A stretch of 64,000 nt of DNA from Robiginitalea aurantiaca (GTDB lineage: Bacteria > Bacteroidota > Bacteroidia > Flavobacteriales > Flavobacteriaceae): assembly GCF_030380815.1 (NCBI RefSeq), contig NZ_JAUDUY010000003.1:310001-374000 (forward strand). The letters run 5' to 3'. The notes below the pieces were generated by a model that did not search any database, was not told where the DNA came from, and saw nothing but the letters and a program-made list of their open reading frames with translations. Positions 61,983 to 64,000 of the stretch are shown here, piece by piece. The first letter of the stretch is position 1; the number at the start of each line of letters is the position of its first letter. Made by a program: the position numbers and the translations under genes.

Positions 61983-62006
61983 TACTTTTAAAAGGATTTA
62001 AAAGTA
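61983..62006. repeat. Inverted repeat in the susC leader
   Basis: Perfect ten-base arms TACTTTTAAA (61983-61992) and TTTAAAAGTA (61997-62006) are separated by AGGA. It directly abuts the LacI-like operator. No T-run follows closely, so a protein site or an RNA stem in the leader is more likely than a terminator. Confidence 0.6.
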
Positions 62007-62020
62007 CGAAAACGGTTTCG
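62007..62020. promoter_or_regulatory. LacI-family operator candidate
   Basis: CGAAAACGGTTTCG has perfect five-base arms CGAAA/TTTCG around ACGG with a CG near the centre, the usual form of LacI/GalR-family operators. It lies about 95 bases before the susC start and 240 before the LacI gene. Confidence 0.6.
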
Positions 62021-62117
62021 CGGCAAAAATTTCGATTTAATAATAATACCTGAAAATTTGTTCGGTAAATTTACGTATCTAATAATTGTGGGAGTGTTTT
62101 ATTACGTAAATCTGATG

Positions 62118-62148
62118 CAAATATATCATTTTTTTATTTTGACGCCAA
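62118..62148 (-). promoter_or_regulatory. susC promoter candidate
   Basis: On the minus strand TATATTTG (62125-62118) is a full match to TAnnTTTG. TTGG/ATTG is found 19-20 bases upstream as a possible -33 element. A start about seven bases on would give a susC leader of roughly 200 bases that contains the operator and inverted repeat. Confidence 0.55.
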
Positions 62149-62170
62149 TTTCAAATCCGCGCATCTTAAC

Positions 62171-62186
62171 AAATACTTAAGTATTT
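62171..62186. repeat. 16-base perfect palindrome upstream of the LacI-family gene
   Basis: AAATACTTAAGTATTT reads the same on both strands. It lies 75 bases before the regulator start. Its TA-rich centre differs from the CG-centred operator nearby, so it may bind a different protein. Confidence 0.6.
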
Positions 62187-62261
62187 CCACGGATTTCTGG
62201 TTACCCCTGTCAGGTCCGGGATTATTGATTAACTTCACGTTTCCTTTAAGCAAGCAGGAGG

Positions 62262-63287
62262 ATGATTCGCAGAAAAGTTACCCTCAAGGATATTGCCCGT
62301 GAACTGGATGTCTCCATCTCAACAGTTTCCAAGGCATTAAAGAATAGCAATGAGATCGGTCGGGACACGAGGAATAGGATCCAGGCTTTCGCCCGGTCGC
62401 ACAATTACCGGCCGAACAATATTGCCGTGAGCCTTAAGAATAAAAAGACCCGGAATATTGGCGTGATCATCCCTGATATCGTACATCACTTTTTTACAAC
62501 TGTTTTCAGAGGTATAGAGAAGCATGCAAATAGTCTTGGCTACAACGTGATCGTATGTGTTTCGGACGAATCTTTCGACAAAGAAGTGATCAATACAGAG
62601 CTGCTTGCCAATGGGAGTATTGACGGGTTTATAATAGGCCTGTCTGCCGAAACTCAGGAAAAAAGGGATTATTCGCATTTAAAGGAGGTAACCGACCAGG
62701 GGATCCCTGTGGTGCTTTTTGACCGTGTGACAGATGAATTTCCATGTGACAAAGTAATTATAGACGACGAGGTTGCCGCCAGACAGGCCGTGGAATACCT
62801 TATAAGTAAGGGTAAAAAACGAATAGCGCTTTTTACCACTGCGCATGATCTTGGGGTTACCAAGAACAGGAGTTTAGGCTATAAAAAAGCACTTGAAAAC
62901 CACAGAATCCCCTTTGATAAAAACTTGGTGCTTCAGCTGCCCTTTCAATTCGAGGAGGAGGAGCTGAGCCGTTCATTTTTTAAGGAGCAGACATTTGATG
63001 CCGTGCTAAGTGTCAATGAGATTTTTGCAGTCAGGGGAATGCGTCTGGCCGGGGAATTCGGATACCGGATTCCCGAAGACGTTTCCTTTATCGGTTTCAC
63101 CGATGGAATTCTTTCAAAATACGCTGTCCCCAGCCTGACCTCCATTGCCCAGCATGGTGAACAGATGGGCGAAACCGCTGCCCGGATGCTCATCGATAAG
63201 ATTGAAAATGAATACGATGAAACGGATGCTTCCAACTACCGAACGGAAATTATCGAGGCCAGCCTGATAAAAAGGGAATCAACCTGA
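62262..63287 (+). CDS. LacI-family transcriptional regulator
   Basis: A 341-residue repressor/activator. The N-terminal helix-turn-helix has KVTLKDIARELDVSISTVSKAL (5-26), with the typical VSxxTVSKAL recognition helix, and hinge RPNNIAVSLKNKKTRNIGVI. The sugar-binding-protein-like sensor domain (60-330) follows with IIGLSAETQ, DRVTDEFPCDKV, GLSA and IGFTDGILSKYAVPSLTSI. The AGGAGG at 62256-62261 touches the start codon, too close to be a working Shine-Dalgarno, in keeping with weak use of that signal in Bacteroidota. It is divergent from susC and followed by beta-phosphoglucomutase, so a maltose/alpha-glucan inducer is likely. Confidence 0.93.
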   Translation: MIRRKVTLKDIARELDVSISTVSKALKNSNEIGRDTRNRIQAFARSHNYRPNNIAVSLKNKKTRNIGVIIPDIVHHFFTTVFRGIEKHANSLGYNVIVCVSDESFDKEVINTELLANGSIDGFIIGLSAETQEKRDYSHLKEVTDQGIPVVLFDRVTDEFPCDKVIIDDEVAARQAVEYLISKGKKRIALFTTAHDLGVTKNRSLGYKKALENHRIPFDKNLVLQLPFQFEEEELSRSFFKEQTFDAVLSVNEIFAVRGMRLAGEFGYRIPEDVSFIGFTDGILSKYAVPSLTSIAQHGEQMGETAARMLIDKIENEYDETDASNYRTEIIEASLIKREST

Positions 63288-63311
63288 TCCGGGCTTTTGT
63301 TTTCTTTTTTG

Positions 63312-63325
63312 TGAAAAGCGTTTAT
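63312..63325. promoter_or_regulatory. Second LacI-like operator candidate, before pgmB
   Basis: TGAAAAGCGTTTAT shares the GAAAA-2-GTTT core of the 62007-62020 site. It lies about 40 bases upstream of the pgmB -33 element. Support is modest because the outer bases differ. Confidence 0.35.
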
Positions 63326-63363
63326 ATTGATATTCAACCATGCTATCCGATACAACCCTTCAC

Positions 63364-63393
63364 TTTGCAAGACCGAATTCCTTTCTATATTTG
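63364..63393 (+). promoter_or_regulatory. pgmB promoter
   Basis: TTTG at 63364-63367 is followed 18 bases later by TATATTTG at 63386-63393, the best full match to the Bacteroidota TTTG/TAnnTTTG promoter in the window. It ends 59 bases before the pgmB start. Confidence 0.7.
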
Positions 63394-63451
63394 AAACTTG
63401 TAAATTCCCGGATACTTAAAACGGAAACCTACCTCGAAACTTGGAATATCT

Positions 63452-64000
63452 ATGAAAGGCTTCATTTTTGATCTGGACGGGGTCATCGTCGACACGGCCA
63501 AATACCATTACCTGGCCTGGAAGAACCTGGCCGATCATCTGGGTATCGACTTTACCTCTGAGGATAATGAAAAGTTTAAAGGGGTCAGCCGAAAACGTTG
63601 CCTGGAACTTTTATTAGAAATGGGTAACCTCGAGGTCTCCGATGAGCAATTTAATGCCTGGCTGGAAGAGAAAAATGAGGATTACCTGAAATATATCGGT
63701 GGTATGGACGCCTCTGAGATACTTCCGGAAGTCCCAAGAGTTTTAAATTACCTGAGAGAAAAGGACGTTCCTATGGCTCTTGGATCGGCCAGCAAGAATG
63801 CCGTTCGCATCCTTGAAAAGGTCGGGCTGACAGAGTACTTTGAAACGGTGGTGGACGGAACACAGGTAGTGAAAGCGAAACCAGATCCGGAAGTATTCCT
63901 GATCGCCGCTTCACGTTTGGGACTATCCCCGGAAGCATGCGTTGTCGTTGAGGATGCGCAGGCCGGGATAGCTGCTGCCAATAGCGCCGGGATGTACAGT
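63452..64000 (+). CDS. pgmB: Beta-phosphoglucomutase, N-terminal part (3' end outside window)
   Basis: The first 183 residues of a HAD-superfamily mutase that converts beta-glucose 1-phosphate (from maltose phosphorylase) to glucose 6-phosphate. The nucleophile and acid/base are Asp7 and Asp9 in FIFDLDGVIVDTAKYHY. It also shows the cap residues HLGID and KGVSRKRCLELLL, LGSASKNA near 110, KAKPDPEVFL near 140, and VVVEDAQAGIAAANSAGM. The gene runs off the window. In Bacteroidota it usually neighbours GH65 phosphorylase and GH13 amylases, which may lie beyond the edge. Confidence 0.93.
   Translation, partial: MKGFIFDLDGVIVDTAKYHYLAWKNLADHLGIDFTSEDNEKFKGVSRKRCLELLLEMGNLEVSDEQFNAWLEEKNEDYLKYIGGMDASEILPEVPRVLNYLREKDVPMALGSASKNAVRILEKVGLTEYFETVVDGTQVVKAKPDPEVFLIAASRLGLSPEACVVVEDAQAGIAAANSAGMYS

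Larger units (their letters stand above)
61913..62261. other. Divergent control region between susC and the LacI-family gene
   Basis: This 349-base AT-rich gap holds no gene. It contains a 10-base inverted repeat (61983-62006), a LacI-like operator (62007-62020), a minus-strand promoter (62118-62148) and a 16-base perfect palindrome (62171-62186). A TACTTTG sequence on the minus strand at about 61954-61960 is one base short of the -7 consensus and may be a second susC promoter. Confidence 0.6.

Noticed and set aside
1-64000. Prophage, integrative element or insertion sequence
   Set aside because: No integrase, transposase, phage structural gene, terminal inverted repeats or attachment-site duplication was seen.

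Overview
The window reads as a chromosomal segment of a marine-type Bacteroidota, most likely a Flavobacteriaceae member of moderate GC (roughly 45-50% by eye). Five things support this: a SusC/SusD pair, two type IX secretion (T9SS) sorting-domain proteins, Bacteroidota families such as DUF4271 and DUF4296, a class II xylose isomerase, and many TAnnTTTG -7 promoter boxes placed a short distance before start codons. I cannot name the genus with confidence. I see no tRNA, rRNA, CRISPR array, insertion sequence or prophage.

Layout. 1-6.6 kb: the 3' end of leuS, alanine dehydrogenase, a YugP-like membrane protease, an Lrp/AsnC regulator beside a saccharopine-dehydrogenase-like enzyme, DUF423 and PEP carboxykinase, closed by a bidirectional terminator. 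6.6-15.7 kb: conserved core genes (hemD, DUF4271, a GT39 glycosyltransferase, a divergent polyprenol-phosphate-mannose synthase, dihydroorotase, DUF4296, an NAD-dependent epimerase, tyrS, a LuxE-like enzyme). 15.8-18.6 kb: two tiny T9SS-tail proteins and an OmpR/histidine-kinase pair. 18.6-25.5 kb: trmB, a LysE-type exporter, an alkyltransferase-like protein, a Mrp/NifU/ferredoxin-reductase/ferredoxin Fe-S group and a penicillin-acylase lipoprotein. 25.5-31.3 kb (all minus strand): a secreted protein, a GntP permease-RidA-D-threonine-aldolase-family operon, an acyltransferase and a metallophosphoesterase. 31.3-40 kb: a large GAF protein, an HD domain fused to a Pycsar-type (PycTM) membrane effector, a huge phosphoesterase/outer-membrane-barrel fusion and a lipoprotein. 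40-44.6 kb: a sodium/sugar symporter convergent with xylBA. 44.7-57 kb: an apparent five-gene operon of three giant FG-GAP/UnbV lipoproteins, a vanadium-haloperoxidase-family lipoprotein and a membrane-anchored SRPBCC/GyrI-like protein. 57-64 kb: susD, susC, then a divergent LacI-family regulator and the start of beta-phosphoglucomutase, with several palindromes between them.

How the parts may work together. The right end looks like the control end of a maltose/alpha-glucan locus: LacI regulator, beta-phosphoglucomutase and a SusCD pair with a LacI-like operator in its leader. The least understood part is the UnbV/haloperoxidase operon beside it. It has its own promoter and is insulated from susD by a strong terminator, and its genes are coupled by 8-, 8- and 4-base overlaps. 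Each of its three big lipoproteins carries seven calcium-loop repeats, a UnbV domain, then seven more, which suggests two seven-bladed propellers. A second area worth attention is 31-39 kb, where an orphan PycTM effector fused to an HD domain shares overlapping start codons with a phosphoesterase/kinase-like/beta-barrel protein.
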